DNA from: Lentisphaeria bacterium
GTDB taxonomy: Bacteria > Verrucomicrobiota > Lentisphaeria > Victivallales > UBA1829
Assembly: GCA_003526375.1 (NCBI GenBank)
Contig: DPDG01000042.1
Coordinates: forward strand, 1 to 53,289
Length of the DNA: 53,289 bases
Direction of reading: 5' to 3'
The notes under the pieces are model-generated. The model ran no database searches. It was not told where the DNA came from and worked only from the letters and a program-made list of their open reading frames with translations. This document shows, piece after piece, positions 27,235 to 36,468 of the stretch; position 1 is the stretch's first letter, and every line of letters begins with the position of its first letter. Both the position numbers and the translations under genes were made by a program.

Positions 27235-28059
27235 TCATTTTCCGTTTATTTTGAATTTTTTATAGAATTCCAATGCTTTCGTTGCGATCTCGGAATACAC
27301 CTTATCAGGTGTAACGGCTGCAAGGATCACATCCATTACAACATTCGTATTTGCACTTAAGTCATTGTCCACAAAATCGGAATGCGTCACATTGCTTCCC
27401 GGATACCAGCCGTAGCCACGCTTACATCCTCCGGCTGTAATCTTTCCTCCTGCGGTAAAATCCAATTGTGCAAGATCGGGGATGATCATCATGACCGCTG
27501 GCTGAGTTGCGTTTTCTGTGGAGAATGCCGCATAAGAAGTGATTTTTGTTATATTATTCTTTTCGTTCTGCAACACTTTAGAAGCTACGCGTTCCTGACC
27601 ATTTACCGAAAACTTGACAAATTCTTCGGGAAAATCAATAGAGGGGATAGAGCCTGCAACCGTAGAAACGGGAGTAATATTTTTGTAATTAAAACGCAGT
27701 AGGATAAAAGCCCCTGTCGCTGGCATCAGGATTTTTATAGAACATTCTCCAAAAGATGTCTTTCGAGATATCTGAAAGCCTTTCAAGCCATTTTCCTCAA
27801 TGATTTCAGGTGTTCCATCCGGATAAGCAATGGTGAACCACTGCCCTCCATTGGTTAGGAATGTAACAGGAATAAGTTTAGCAAGAAGATTACAATCGGG
27901 AAAGGTGCGATGGAGGAAGCGAACTTGCTTTCCTGTGACGAAAGTAACTTCTCCATTGGTTATGGTTTTTCGTTTAAGATTGGTCTTGACATCCGCAAAG
28001 ACTCCGGTTGTCGCAAATCCGATTAGAAAAACAGTAAGCATCCACAGATGTTTTTTCAT
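27235..28059 (-). CDS. Secreted protein of unknown function
   Basis: This 274-residue protein has a clear signal peptide (MKKHLWMLTVFLIGFATTGVFA), with cleavage near residue 22. The remainder is beta-rich, with no motif I recognise (NGGQWFTIAYPDGTPEIIEE, GAFILLRFNYKN, DVILAAVTPDKVY). It is the first gene of the six-gene glycan operon, directly behind a good promoter and with AAAGGAG before its start. The position suggests a periplasmic or surface glycan-binding accessory protein. That is inference from context only. Confidence 0.65.
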   Translation of the reverse strand: MKKHLWMLTVFLIGFATTGVFADVKTNLKRKTITNGEVTFVTGKQVRFLHRTFPDCNLLAKLIPVTFLTNGGQWFTIAYPDGTPEIIEENGLKGFQISRKTSFGECSIKILMPATGAFILLRFNYKNITPVSTVAGSIPSIDFPEEFVKFSVNGQERVASKVLQNEKNNITKITSYAAFSTENATQPAVMMIIPDLAQLDFTAGGKITAGGCKRGYGWYPGSNVTHSDFVDNDLSANTNVVMDVILAAVTPDKVYSEIATKALEFYKKFKINGK

Positions 28060-28119
28060 GAAAGACTCCTTTCTTAATTTTGAGGTTCAGCTAAAAGTTT
28101 TTATCTTTAATATATTTAA

Positions 28120-28147
28120 ATTATAAATTAAAATCGTATTTTGACAA
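28120..28147 (-). promoter_or_regulatory. Promoter of the 28059-18558 operon
   Basis: On the minus strand TTGTCA (28142-28147) and TATAAT (28120-28125) are separated by 16 bases, 60 bases before the start codon. The flanking AT-rich sequence ATTTAAATATATTTAA could hold an operator for the LacI gene just upstream. Confidence 0.55.
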
Positions 28148-28189
28148 GAGGGGAAGACGGTTTTGTTTTTGAAACATTTGAAACAAAAA

Positions 28190-29137
28190 TCAAATGCTTT
28201 CCCGTTCAATGAAATGATACGGAACCAGAATTTCCGCGGGGGATGGCTGGTGATGAATGCGCCGGAGCAGGAGCAGGATGGATTGTCTGGCGAGCTCGTC
28301 AAAATCCTGGGTCAAAGCCGTCAGAGGCGGAATCGTAAAGGGCGTGACAGCATGATATTCCAGCGCCAGCATGGACAGGTCATCCGGTATCCTGACTCCG
28401 TGGCGGGAAAGCCGGAAGAGCAACTGCGGTGCATAAGTCTCGCCTGCTGCAAAGACGGCGTCCGCCTTTTTCCGTATGATATTGTCCGCGATTGCATCCA
28501 GATCATAATCTGGAGTATGTTCCTCATGGAAGGAGCCTGCGGAGATTCTCTTTTTACGGCAGAACTCATGGAACGCCTCGACCCGTTTTCTTGCATTGAG
28601 ACTGCAGTTCAACTGAGAAGATACGAATGCAATGCGGCGGCGTCCTTTGTTGTACAGTTGTTCCAATCCCAGCGTGATTCCCTGCTTTTCATCGGAAGTC
28701 ACCTGACAGACGCCCTCGCGCGGATTGGAAGTCGCATTCAATACGACCAGCGGCGTGGCGTGTTCCTCCGGCCACTGTTTTTCCAGCCCGGCGGTCCATA
28801 CGATGGAGATGACTCCCGCATAGACATGATCCTGCAGAACTTCCAGATCGCAGTCGGAGATGATCTCTCCGTGAAACTGATTTGCGGAAAGTTCTTTCAT
28901 GAGCGAGGAGAGAAGGAGGCCGGTGTAACCTTCAAATTCAAATCCGGGAATGACGACGGCGACCAGTTTCTTATAGTGCTCCGGCAGTTGGTAGTGGTAT
29001 TTCTGCGCCAGCGCGATGACGCGCCGCCGGAGTCCCTGGGTGACATTCGGATGATTGGTCAGTGCGCGCAGAACCGTCGCGGGGGCAATTCCCAGCTCCT
29101 GTGCCAGTGACCGCAGTGTGACTTTCGTTTTCTTCAT
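28190..29137 (-). CDS. LacI-family transcriptional regulator
   Basis: This 315-residue regulator has the HTH VTLRSLAQELGIAPATVLRA near the N-terminus, a short hinge, and a sensor domain with VAVVIPGFEFEGYTG, GRRRIAFVSSQLN and KADAVFAAGET. I chose the ATG at 29137, preceded by GGAAAGGCGG; the longer frame would overlap the preceding gene by eight bases. It lies immediately upstream of, and on the same strand as, the six-gene glycan operon. It starts 25 bases after the ArnT-like gene, so it may be read from that transcript. Local control of the operon is the likely role. The ligand is unknown. Confidence 0.9.
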   Translation of the reverse strand: MKKTKVTLRSLAQELGIAPATVLRALTNHPNVTQGLRRRVIALAQKYHYQLPEHYKKLVAVVIPGFEFEGYTGLLLSSLMKELSANQFHGEIISDCDLEVLQDHVYAGVISIVWTAGLEKQWPEEHATPLVVLNATSNPREGVCQVTSDEKQGITLGLEQLYNKGRRRIAFVSSQLNCSLNARKRVEAFHEFCRKKRISAGSFHEEHTPDYDLDAIADNIIRKKADAVFAAGETYAPQLLFRLSRHGVRIPDDLSMLALEYHAVTPFTIPPLTALTQDFDELARQSILLLLRRIHHQPSPAEILVPYHFIERESI

Positions 29138-29162
29138 ATTCCGCCTTTCCTGAAGAAGTTTT

Positions 29163-30847
29163 TCACTCAAACAGCATCAGGGAAATTTCTCCGTTGGAAA
29201 TGGTCTGCCTGAATTGCGGCAGAGTATTGTAACGTTTCTCATGACCCGCTGTCACATAGACTGCGACCGGACGATAATCTCTTGATGCGGGGTTGTCCAG
29301 CATTTCCTTGAATTTCTCTACGGAGACAAAACGCTTTTCCTTGTCGGGAGAGTGATTCAGCCCGTATTCAAATTCTCCGGTTTTGTAGAACAGCCGGAGG
29401 TCATTTCTGCCGGTAGTCCACAGCAGGATGCCGAGAAACTGGTCGCGGGTCATGAGGATTGCATTGGGCGGAATCTTCGCAACACTTTCTTTCAGAAAGG
29501 CTTCCGGCGCTTTCTGATTCATTACGATTTCAGGAAGTCCCGCCTGCCATGCCGGCATCAGGAAAAACATGGCGATGACAAGTGTCAGGTACTTGTCTTT
29601 CATCGTTTTCTCGCGGATTGCCCGCAGGAGGATTGCGAGAAAGAGAATGACGCACAGTACCGTGAAGCCGAGCAGAGGCATCTGCCCGGTTCCGTAGACC
29701 GGATGGAATGCAAAGTTCGTGATCAGGAATCCGATGAGTCCGACGGCAAGAATTCCGGCTGTGAACTTGACCGTGATGTTGAAATATTTCAATGCGTTTT
29801 CTTTCCCCTGGGCGCCCAGCATACAGAGCGCCGCGATGATCGCGACCGGCGGAAAAAGAGGCAGAATATAGGTCGCCAGCTTGCCTTTGGAAAGGGAAAG
29901 GAAAAGAAACGGCAGGATGATCCATGCCGCACAGTATTTCAGGAGAGAACTGTGCTTCCACGGCAGTTCCCTGCCGCCGAGGAACAGCGGCACGCAGAAA
30001 AGCGTGAACGGCATGGCTCCGCCGAGGATGACCGGAATGAAGTAGAAGAACGGTTCGGGATGCTGGGAGGAAACTTCACGGAAGAACCGCTGATAGTGCT
30101 CGACCACAACAAAATAGTGCCAGAAATCCGGCGCGGCTTCGGCGGTTGCGAGTCCCCACGGAACTATGACAAGCAGGGATGCCAGAAAGGGAACCCACGG
30201 TTTCGTCAGGAAACTGCGGTAATCGCGTTCCCAGAGCAGAAATGCCGCGATGCCGAGCCCGGGAAGCGCAAACGCAAGAAACCCTTTTATGAGGAAAGCG
30301 CAGCCGACTGCGAGTCCGCAGAGAAACAGCCAGAGAAACGAAATTCCGGGAGACTTCTTTTCGCTCCATGCAAGATAGAAAAAGACGAATTCCGCCGTAA
30401 CGCACGCAGTGAACACTCCGTCCAGAACCGCTGTTGTGCTGATGATGAAAAATTCTCCCGTGACCATGAGAGTCAGGACGGAGTAGAGGGCAGCCCGTGA
30501 AAACGTCTGTCGGGTTCGTCGTCCCGGAACCGGCGTGCGATGAGCCATGTCAGGAGAAGCGTTACTGCGGCGGCAAGCGCGTAGGGGAGCCGGACCGTGA
30601 AGTTGCTCTCCCCGAGAATCTTCTGTGCCGCAATTTCCGTCCAGTAACCGCCGGATGGTTTTTCATAATAGGGCATATCGGCAAACTGCGGGATGAGCCA
30701 TGTGTGATTCCGGATCATCTCACGCGGAATTTGTGCGTAACGCGCTTCGTCAGGGATCAGAAGCGGACGCAACCCCAGAGGAACGAGATAGAGCAGAATG
30801 AACAGCAGGCATACGACAGCGACAGCGGAAACGGGGCGTTGAACCAT
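29163..30847 (-). pseudogene. ArnT/PMT-family glycosyltransferase, frameshifted
   Basis: Two overlapping minus-strand frames together make one polytopic membrane glycosyltransferase. The first (30847-30473, start with AAAGGAATCC upstream) holds the N-terminal part, with the catalytic-loop signature IPDEARYAQIPREMI and YEKPSGGYW. The second (to 29163) holds the remaining membrane helices (FFIISTTAVLDGVFTA, GLAVGCAFLIKGFLAFALPG) and a soluble tail. The switch falls between about 30480 and 30535, within CGGGACGACGAACCCGACAG on the minus strand, and one inserted or deleted base would restore the frame. Intact members transfer a sugar such as aminoarabinose from undecaprenyl phosphate to lipid A. 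Whether this is a true mutation or a sequencing error cannot be decided here. Confidence 0.75.
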
Positions 30848-31014
30848 AGATGGATTCCTTTGGGTATAGTCAGGTTCTGGAAAATAAAGTTACAAGAATA
30901 TAACGCAAAAGGATTGAAAAACAAGAAGCCGGCAGAAAATCTAACGGAAATCTGATAATCAATTTTACGGAACGGATCAGATGAATATTTTCTGAGCCGT
31001 TCCGCCGGAGTAAG

Positions 31015-31995
31015 TTACATCAGTTTCAGACCGGGAAGGTCCTGAATATCCACAATGCCGACAACCTTGCCGCCGGCGTCAAGCACGATGATATCGTCGA
31101 TTTTGCGCGCTTCGACGACTTTCAACACTTCGATTGCCAGAGAATCCGCATAGATGGACGCAGGATTTTTTGTCATGACATCACCGACTTTTCTGGCGAG
31201 AATCTCCATGTCGTTTTCCGCTTTTCTGCGGAAATCGCCGTCCGTGAAGATACCAAGCAGATTTCCCGCATTGTCTACGACTGCCGCCGAACCGCCATGC
31301 GCCTTGGTCATGGCGAGAATCGTTTCCTTGATCGTCGCATCGGGCGATACCAGCGCAAGGTGGTCGCCGCTTCGCATGACGTCGGAGACGCGCATCGTGA
31401 CTGCACGCCCGATGGCGCCCGCCGGATGCAGCCGTCCGTATTTCTCTTTCGTGAATTTGCGCAGGCGCAGCAGAGTCATTGCGAGAGCGTCGCCGAGAAC
31501 AAGGGTCGCCGTGGAACTGGTGGTCGGCGCGAGGTTGAACGGGCAGGCTTCTTTGGTAATGGTCTGCGGAACTGTGAGGTCGGAAAGCTTTGCGAGGGAG
31601 GATTCCGGGTTGCCGGTGAATGCCGCGATGGTGACGCCGAGGCGTTTCGCGGGGATCAGCACGCGGACCAGTTCATCGCTTTCCCCGCTGTAACTGAGCG
31701 CCAGCAGCAGGTCCCGCTCCTGAAGCATTCCGAGGTCGCCGTGCATGGCTTCGACCGCATGGACGAAAATGGCGGGGGAACCGGTGCTGGCGAGTGTCGC
31801 GGCGATCTTTTTGCCGACATGCCCGCTTTTGCCGATGCCGCAGACCACGATCTTTCCTCCGTTGTCCAGGATTTTGATGCAGAGCCTGACCAGCTCCGCA
31901 AACTCCTTGCCGAGGTGCTCCTTGAGATAGAGAAGTCCGTCAATTTCGACCTGCACCGCTTCTGCGGCGGTCTTCAGAATAAGTTCCGTATCCAC
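31015..31995 (-). CDS. kdsD: D-arabinose 5-phosphate isomerase
   Basis: This 326-residue cytoplasmic enzyme converts ribulose 5-phosphate to arabinose 5-phosphate, the first committed step to Kdo for lipopolysaccharide. The SIS domain at about 35-180 shows GIGKSGHVGKKIAATLASTG, FVHAVEAMHGDLGML, LSYSGESDELV and APTTSSTATLVLGDALA. Two CBS domains follow at about 205-326 (VSDVMRSGDHLAL, VGDVMTKNPASIY). The start codon is GTG at 31995 with GGAAAGGA upstream. Length and layout match KdsD/KpsF. It stands alone, divergent from rhaB. Confidence 0.93.
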   Translation of the reverse strand: MDTELILKTAAEAVQVEIDGLLYLKEHLGKEFAELVRLCIKILDNGGKIVVCGIGKSGHVGKKIAATLASTGSPAIFVHAVEAMHGDLGMLQERDLLLALSYSGESDELVRVLIPAKRLGVTIAAFTGNPESSLAKLSDLTVPQTITKEACPFNLAPTTSSTATLVLGDALAMTLLRLRKFTKEKYGRLHPAGAIGRAVTMRVSDVMRSGDHLALVSPDATIKETILAMTKAHGGSAAVVDNAGNLLGIFTDGDFRRKAENDMEILARKVGDVMTKNPASIYADSLAIEVLKVVEARKIDDIIVLDAGGKVVGIVDIQDLPGLKLM

Positions 31996-32089
31996 TTCAA
32001 ATCCTTTCCTGATGATAAGTTTCCGGAGACAATATACAATGATTTTGAGATTTAAGCAAGAAAAACTGCGTCACTTTGTGGAAAGTAAT

Positions 32090-32118
32090 TTGAAAAGCTG
32101 CCATGAGTGATGTAAAAT
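32090..32118 (+). promoter_or_regulatory. Candidate promoter of rhaB
   Basis: TTGAAA (32090-32095) and TAAAAT (32113-32118) are 17 bases apart, about 50 bases before the rhaB start codon. Confidence 0.5.
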
Positions 32119-32167
32119 TCAGTAGATCTGAACAGGCAACCCAAAAAGGATTTGGAAAGGAAAGAAC

Positions 32168-33655
32168 ATGGCTTCTGAAAAGTATCTGGCTATCGACATC
32201 GGCGCTTCCAGCGGGCGCGCGATCGTCGGCACCCTCGAAGACGGTAAAATCACGCTTGAGGAAATGCACCGTTTTGAAAACGGCCCCACGGAACGCGGCG
32301 GCTTCCTCTACTGGAACATTGAGTCGATCTTTGCCGAGCTCAAAGAGGGGGTCCGTAAATCTCTTGCAAAATATCCCGACATCAAAAGCATGGGCATTGA
32401 CACATGGGGCGTGGATTATGTGATCGTCAAGCCGGACGGCTCTTTTGCCCGTGAACCTTACAACTACCGCGATTCCCGCACGGACAATGTGCCGGAGGAG
32501 GTTTTCAAGACCGTTCCGGAAGCAGAGCTTTACTCCCGCACCGGGATGCAACTGATGCAGATCAATACCCTGTTCCAGCTTGTCGCGCACCGCAGAAAGC
32601 ATCCTGAGGATTTCGCCGACGGCAACATCATGCTGATGATCCCCGATGCGATTTCTTATCTGTTCAGCGGCGACCGCACCTGTGAATACACCGAGTCCAG
32701 CACCTCCCACATGCTGAACGCCGTTACGCGCGACTGGGATTTTGCCACGCTTGACAAACTCGGCTTCCGCCGTTCCTTCTTTCCGAAGATCATGGAACCT
32801 TCGACGATTGTCGGAAAGCTCAGGGCGGAACTTGCGAAAGAGCTCGGCGTCCCGCAGATCGACATCTGTAAAGTCGGCAGCCACGACACTGCTTCCGCTG
32901 TTGCGTCCGTTCCCGCTCCCGAGGATCGTAAATGGGTCTATATCAGTTGCGGCACCTGGGCGCTTTTCGGTGCGGAGCTGGATGCGCCTGTTCTGACGGA
33001 GGAAGCGCGGAAAGCCGGATTTACCAACGAGGGCGGACTCAATCATAAAATCCGCTTCCTGACGAATATCATCGGCATGTGGCTGGCGCAGGAACTCCGG
33101 GCGGATTGGGCGAAGCGCGACGGGGAAAAGAAACCGTGGTCCGTCATTGATAAAATGGCGGCGGGATGCGAGGGGCTCAAGTTCATCATCAACCCGAATG
33201 AGCGCGAGTTTCTTTCTCCCGGCGACATGGCGGGGAAAATCCGCCGTTTCTGCGAACGCACCGGGCAGGGGACTCCGAACGATGCCGAAACGATCCGTTG
33301 CGTTTATGATTCTCTCGGTCTCTGCTTCCGTGCAAAATTGGAACAGTTGTCCGAGCTTTCCGGTTCCGTTTATGACTGCCTGAATATTGTCGGCGGCGGT
33401 TCGAATGCGGATGTCCTGATGCGGATTGCAACGGATATCTGCAATGTGAAAGTGATTGCCGGCCCGGTGGAAGCCACGGCGACGGGCAATATTCTTTCAC
33501 AGGCGATGGCGGCAGGTTCCGTCAAAGATCTGGTGAGTGCGCGTGAGATTGTGAAATCCTCCTTTACGCCGAAGATCTATTCCCCGCGTCCTGTGGACCG
33601 CACACCCTACGATGCCGCTTATGCAAAATTCAGGGAACTCACAAAAAAAGATTGA
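32168..33655 (+). CDS. rhaB: Rhamnulokinase (FGGY family)
   Basis: This 495-residue cytoplasmic kinase of the FGGY family is predicted to phosphorylate L-rhamnulose. The N-terminal phosphate loop is LAIDIGASSGRAIVG. The substrate region has MGIDTWGVDYVIV and YRDSRTDNVPEEVF, and TGMQLMQINTLFQL is typical of rhamnulokinases. The C-terminal half has GSHDTASAV, YISCGTWALFG and LNIVGGGSNADVLMRIATD. The start is supported by AAAGGAAAG just upstream. Rhamnose isomerase and aldolase genes are not adjacent, so the pathway is scattered. The upstream promoter and a downstream hairpin make it a single-gene unit. Confidence 0.92.
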   Translation: MASEKYLAIDIGASSGRAIVGTLEDGKITLEEMHRFENGPTERGGFLYWNIESIFAELKEGVRKSLAKYPDIKSMGIDTWGVDYVIVKPDGSFAREPYNYRDSRTDNVPEEVFKTVPEAELYSRTGMQLMQINTLFQLVAHRRKHPEDFADGNIMLMIPDAISYLFSGDRTCEYTESSTSHMLNAVTRDWDFATLDKLGFRRSFFPKIMEPSTIVGKLRAELAKELGVPQIDICKVGSHDTASAVASVPAPEDRKWVYISCGTWALFGAELDAPVLTEEARKAGFTNEGGLNHKIRFLTNIIGMWLAQELRADWAKRDGEKKPWSVIDKMAAGCEGLKFIINPNEREFLSPGDMAGKIRRFCERTGQGTPNDAETIRCVYDSLGLCFRAKLEQLSELSGSVYDCLNIVGGGSNADVLMRIATDICNVKVIAGPVEATATGNILSQAMAAGSVKDLVSAREIVKSSFTPKIYSPRPVDRTPYDAAYAKFRELTKKD

Positions 33656-33674
33656 AGTTCTCCGGAAAATACGA

Positions 33675-33715
33675 AACCGGGAAGATGCCTGTAACACTCT
33701 TTCCCGGTTTTTTTT
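33675..33715 (+). terminator. Intrinsic terminator of rhaB
   Basis: AACCGGGAAGA pairs with TCTTTCCCGGTT (one bulged T) around a 15-base loop and is followed by eight T residues. Confidence 0.8.
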
Positions 33716-33794
33716 GCAATGAGCCGCGTCATTTGCTGCGGGATAATCAGAATATTTTACAGCCATACGAAGCTATGGGAGGAAAAATCTTGAA

Positions 33795-35084
33795 ATGAAC
33801 TTGAAAGTCTTGAAAAGAAACGGATGCCGCATCATACTGTTTGCAGGACTTATGATATTTACCGGCTGTGGCGGCAATTTGTCGCAGGAAACGGGAAGAA
33901 ATGCAGACTCTGCACCATCGGCAATCAACAGGAAGAATTTGAATCGTATGGAAATCATGCGTTATGACGGGCCGTTAAACAGGCATGGCTGGAAATTTCT
34001 GGAGTCAAAGGCAGGGGAAATGGTCTATGTGCCGTTTGAAGGATACTATGAAAGCAAGGGCGGACGTGTTCAATCCCCGATTGTCAAATTAAATAAGAAA
34101 GCCGGTGAACCCGCTTATTATTCCGTGGAGTTCAAGGCAAAAGCAAAGGATCACTGTTACTGGTGGGTTGATCTTTTCGATGCTCAGGGAAAGCCTCTCC
34201 CGGACATCAACAGCGCCGTATACCCCACAGATGATGAAGTGGCTTATAAAGAGATGATTTACGTGCAGGGCAAGGCGGATGCCATGCAGCTTGCGTTCAT
34301 TTCCAAAGAAGGTGTTTCAGTTCAGGACATTGTCGTGAAAAAAGTTTCCGCAAAGGAGGCGGCGGAATGGTGCGATGCTCTTTACAGGGATATGCCGAAA
34401 CTCAAATTCACAGAACAGGCCCCGGCATTCCTGCCCCGGACTGCGGCGGCACTCAGAGACGGCACACCGTGGAGGATCGTAATGCTTGGCGACAGCATTA
34501 TGAACGACAGTTTCAACTCTGTATTCCAATCTCTTGTGAAGCGCGATTTTCCGAACTCAAATTGTGATTTCGTAATTTCCGTCCGAGGTTCGACCGGATG
34601 CTGGTTTTATCAGAAACCGGAGAATTTCAAGGCTTATGTGGCGGATCTCAAACCGGATCTTCTTATCATCGGCGGCATCAGTAATCCGAAAGAAGGCGAC
34701 TGGACCGGTGCAATCATAAAAGTAATCGAACAGGCACGCAGGATCGGATGCGAGGTACTCCTTCTGAGCCCGCCGCTCTCCCTTGACTGGCGCCCCGCAT
34801 CTCCGCGAAATCCGGCACTGCCCGCAGACAATATTACCTGGAGTGAAAACACGAAAGACTGTCACGGGAAACAGTTGCTCCAGCAGGAGCCCTATCTGGA
34901 TGTCGCCCGTAAAACGGGTGTCCCGTTCTGGAACCTGACTCCGCTCTGCGCCGATTATCTGGCATCATCCGGAAAACCGCTCGGCTGGTTCAACCGTGAC
35001 ACGATTCATAACAATGACCGGGGAAAACAGGTAATAGGGCGAATTCTGCAATCCTGCTTCCGTTTATTGAAACAGGAGCCGTAA
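33795..35084 (+). CDS. SGNH/GDSL-hydrolase lipoprotein
   Basis: This 429-residue exported lipoprotein has a signal ending in FTGC (Cys near residue 26). An N-terminal beta-sandwich domain at about 50-190 (GWKFLESKAGEMVYVPFEGY, VEFKAKAKDH) is followed by an SGNH domain. Block I is IVMLGDSIMND with the nucleophile Ser, the block with Gly is VRGSTGCWF, block III is IIGGISNPKEGD and block V is NRDTIHNNDRG with the catalytic Asp-x-x-His. The family hydrolyses ester groups on polysaccharides or lipids, so deacetylation of a glycan is likely. GGGAGG lies about 14 bases before the ATG. Its stop codon lies two bases from the end of a truncated gene on the other strand. Confidence 0.82.
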   Translation: MNLKVLKRNGCRIILFAGLMIFTGCGGNLSQETGRNADSAPSAINRKNLNRMEIMRYDGPLNRHGWKFLESKAGEMVYVPFEGYYESKGGRVQSPIVKLNKKAGEPAYYSVEFKAKAKDHCYWWVDLFDAQGKPLPDINSAVYPTDDEVAYKEMIYVQGKADAMQLAFISKEGVSVQDIVVKKVSAKEAAEWCDALYRDMPKLKFTEQAPAFLPRTAAALRDGTPWRIVMLGDSIMNDSFNSVFQSLVKRDFPNSNCDFVISVRGSTGCWFYQKPENFKAYVADLKPDLLIIGGISNPKEGDWTGAIIKVIEQARRIGCEVLLLSPPLSLDWRPASPRNPALPADNITWSENTKDCHGKQLLQQEPYLDVARKTGVPFWNLTPLCADYLASSGKPLGWFNRDTIHNNDRGKQVIGRILQSCFRLLKQEP

Positions 35085-35086
35085 GG

Positions 35087-35410
35087 CTAGGCCACAAGCC
35101 GCTCCGTCTGTTTCGTGACGTCAAAAGGATGCACCACCTGTCCCTTGCTGTCGATGCTTGCCGTTCCTGAAATGAAGCAGTGGGAACGGTCTCCCGGCAC
35201 AAGACGTGTCCTTTGCTCGAAAGTGCCCCTGTACAATGCTGTTGGAGAAAGTATCTCTCCGGCATGTCGGGGCAACCCGGGTTTGCGGTTGAATTCTCTG
35301 ATGAAGACCAGACTGCCATCGCTGCTGATATCACCACCGCCGGAAGTGAATTCAATTTTTCTGCTTTTCGGACCTTGAGAGAAGCAACGCGGAGAAATAT
35401 ATTTTGTCAT
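35087..35410 (-). pseudogene. C-terminally truncated RidA/chorismatase-like fragment
   Basis: This 107-residue minus-strand frame starts at an ATG with GAGG 7 bases upstream. Its last third, HCFISGTASIDSKGQVVHPF followed by TKQTERLVA, matches the conserved core of RidA/YjgF-fold proteins of the chorismatase-like group, with YRGTFEQRTRLVPGDRSH before it. The homologous domain normally continues for about 60 more residues after this helix. Here it stops at once, two bases from the stop codon of the SGNH gene. This looks like a gene cut by a rearrangement or deletion. Recognition rests on the SGTASI motif, so the family call is moderate. Confidence 0.5.
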
Positions 35411-35534
35411 AGGCAGACCTCAACGTTATATTGTTGTGTAAGTTACTGCCATATTCAGACCAGGGGAAAACTTTTGACTTACTGTTCAAGTGATAGGCTG
35501 AGCAATGATTTTCCATGATAAGGGACATTTGCAG

Positions 35535-35966
35535 TTATTTTGCCATGATGCTGATATTTGAGAGGGAGGATAATCTGCACAAATCCAGCGCTTTCACCAG
35601 ATCGGCATGTTTCACATTATCTGCACAGAAAATAATCAGTTGGGTTTCTTTGTTATTCTTACCGATATGGTTGAGGTATGTCGGCAACTGTTCTCGGGAA
35701 ATCGCCTGACCGTTGAAAAGATACGTTTCCGTGTTCTCATTAATCTCCAGAAATGCAAAATCGCTGATCGCGGAACTCTGTGCCGCAGATTTCCCGCGAC
35801 GGGCAGGAGAAAAGTTCAGCAGAGTATCTTCTATGATCAGAATGCCGAGAAAACCGCTGTCTATGACCACCTGAAAAAATGAACCGGAGATTTTCCGTTC
35901 CGCGCTGTCCGCGGCAAAACACACCATTACTGCGGACTGCAGGATTGGAGTAATGAGCTTTTTCAT
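35535..35966 (-). CDS. ExbD/TolR-like protein
   Basis: This 143-residue protein has a C-terminal half (ETYLFNGQAISREQLPTYLN ... ETQLIIFCADNVKHADLVKALDLC) that fits the periplasmic domain of ExbD/TolR energy-transduction proteins. The N-terminus starts MKKLITPILQSAVMVCFAA and is only weakly hydrophobic; it lacks the usual TPLIDVVFLLLIFF transmembrane segment with its essential Asp. No ExbB or TonB gene is adjacent. It may be a decayed copy or a secreted domain. AAAGGG precedes the start, and it follows the 152-residue gene by 14 bases. Confidence 0.5.
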   Translation of the reverse strand: MKKLITPILQSAVMVCFAADSAERKISGSFFQVVIDSGFLGILIIEDTLLNFSPARRGKSAAQSSAISDFAFLEINENTETYLFNGQAISREQLPTYLNHIGKNNKETQLIIFCADNVKHADLVKALDLCRLSSLSNISIMAK

Positions 35967-35980
35967 GAAATACCCTTTCT

Positions 35981-36439
35981 TTAATTCTTATTTTGAATAT
36001 ATCGTGCAATCCTGTTATAATCCGCCAGCAACGCATCATCTTTCATCTGTTCGGCATATCCTTTTGCCTGATTCAAGATTGCCGCATAAATTCCCGGCAG
36101 TTTCACAGGCTGATTCTCCAAATCGCGTTTCAAGGGAATCAGGAGCCCGTCCAATACGGTGAGCGCCTGTTTCATGTTTTTTTCAAATTCATAGGTTTTG
36201 GCAATCTCCTGTTTGGTTTTCAGGAATATTCCTGTCGGATTACCCCTGGCGGCAAATAATGCAATATCCGTAAGCTCATAGCGCGCCAGTGCATATTCTT
36301 TCATGTTCATATAGACCTGAGCTTTTGACTTTTTCAATCGTGAATGGTAAAGGTATCCCCCCAGGCAAAAGGTGAAAGGGACTCCGGAAAAATTGAACAC
36401 GGTCAGTATGATAACCAACCGCAGGCAAATGCGTTTCAT
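35981..36439 (-). CDS. Small membrane-anchored helical protein of unknown function
   Basis: This 152-residue protein has one N-terminal hydrophobic segment (LVIILTVFNFSGVPFTFCLGG). The rest is helical, with TPR-like spacing (AQVYMNMKEYALARYELTDI, TYEFEKNMKQALTVLDGLL, ILNQAKGYAEQMKDD). It probably sits on the periplasmic face. It is directly upstream of the ExbD-like gene and may form an operon with it, but the whole strip from 35.1 to 37.3 kb contains broken genes, so its integrity is uncertain. I do not recognise a family. Confidence 0.45.
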   Translation of the reverse strand: MKRICLRLVIILTVFNFSGVPFTFCLGGYLYHSRLKKSKAQVYMNMKEYALARYELTDIALFAARGNPTGIFLKTKQEIAKTYEFEKNMKQALTVLDGLLIPLKRDLENQPVKLPGIYAAILNQAKGYAEQMKDDALLADYNRIARYIQNKN

Positions 36440-36468
36440 GTTCTAATAAGGAAAACACGACCGCGCAA

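Noticed and set aside
29352..30500. 382-codon plus-strand frame
   Set aside because: It is complementary to the membrane-protein gene of ArnT type; hydrophobic codons read backwards give a charged, gene-like but meaningless frame.
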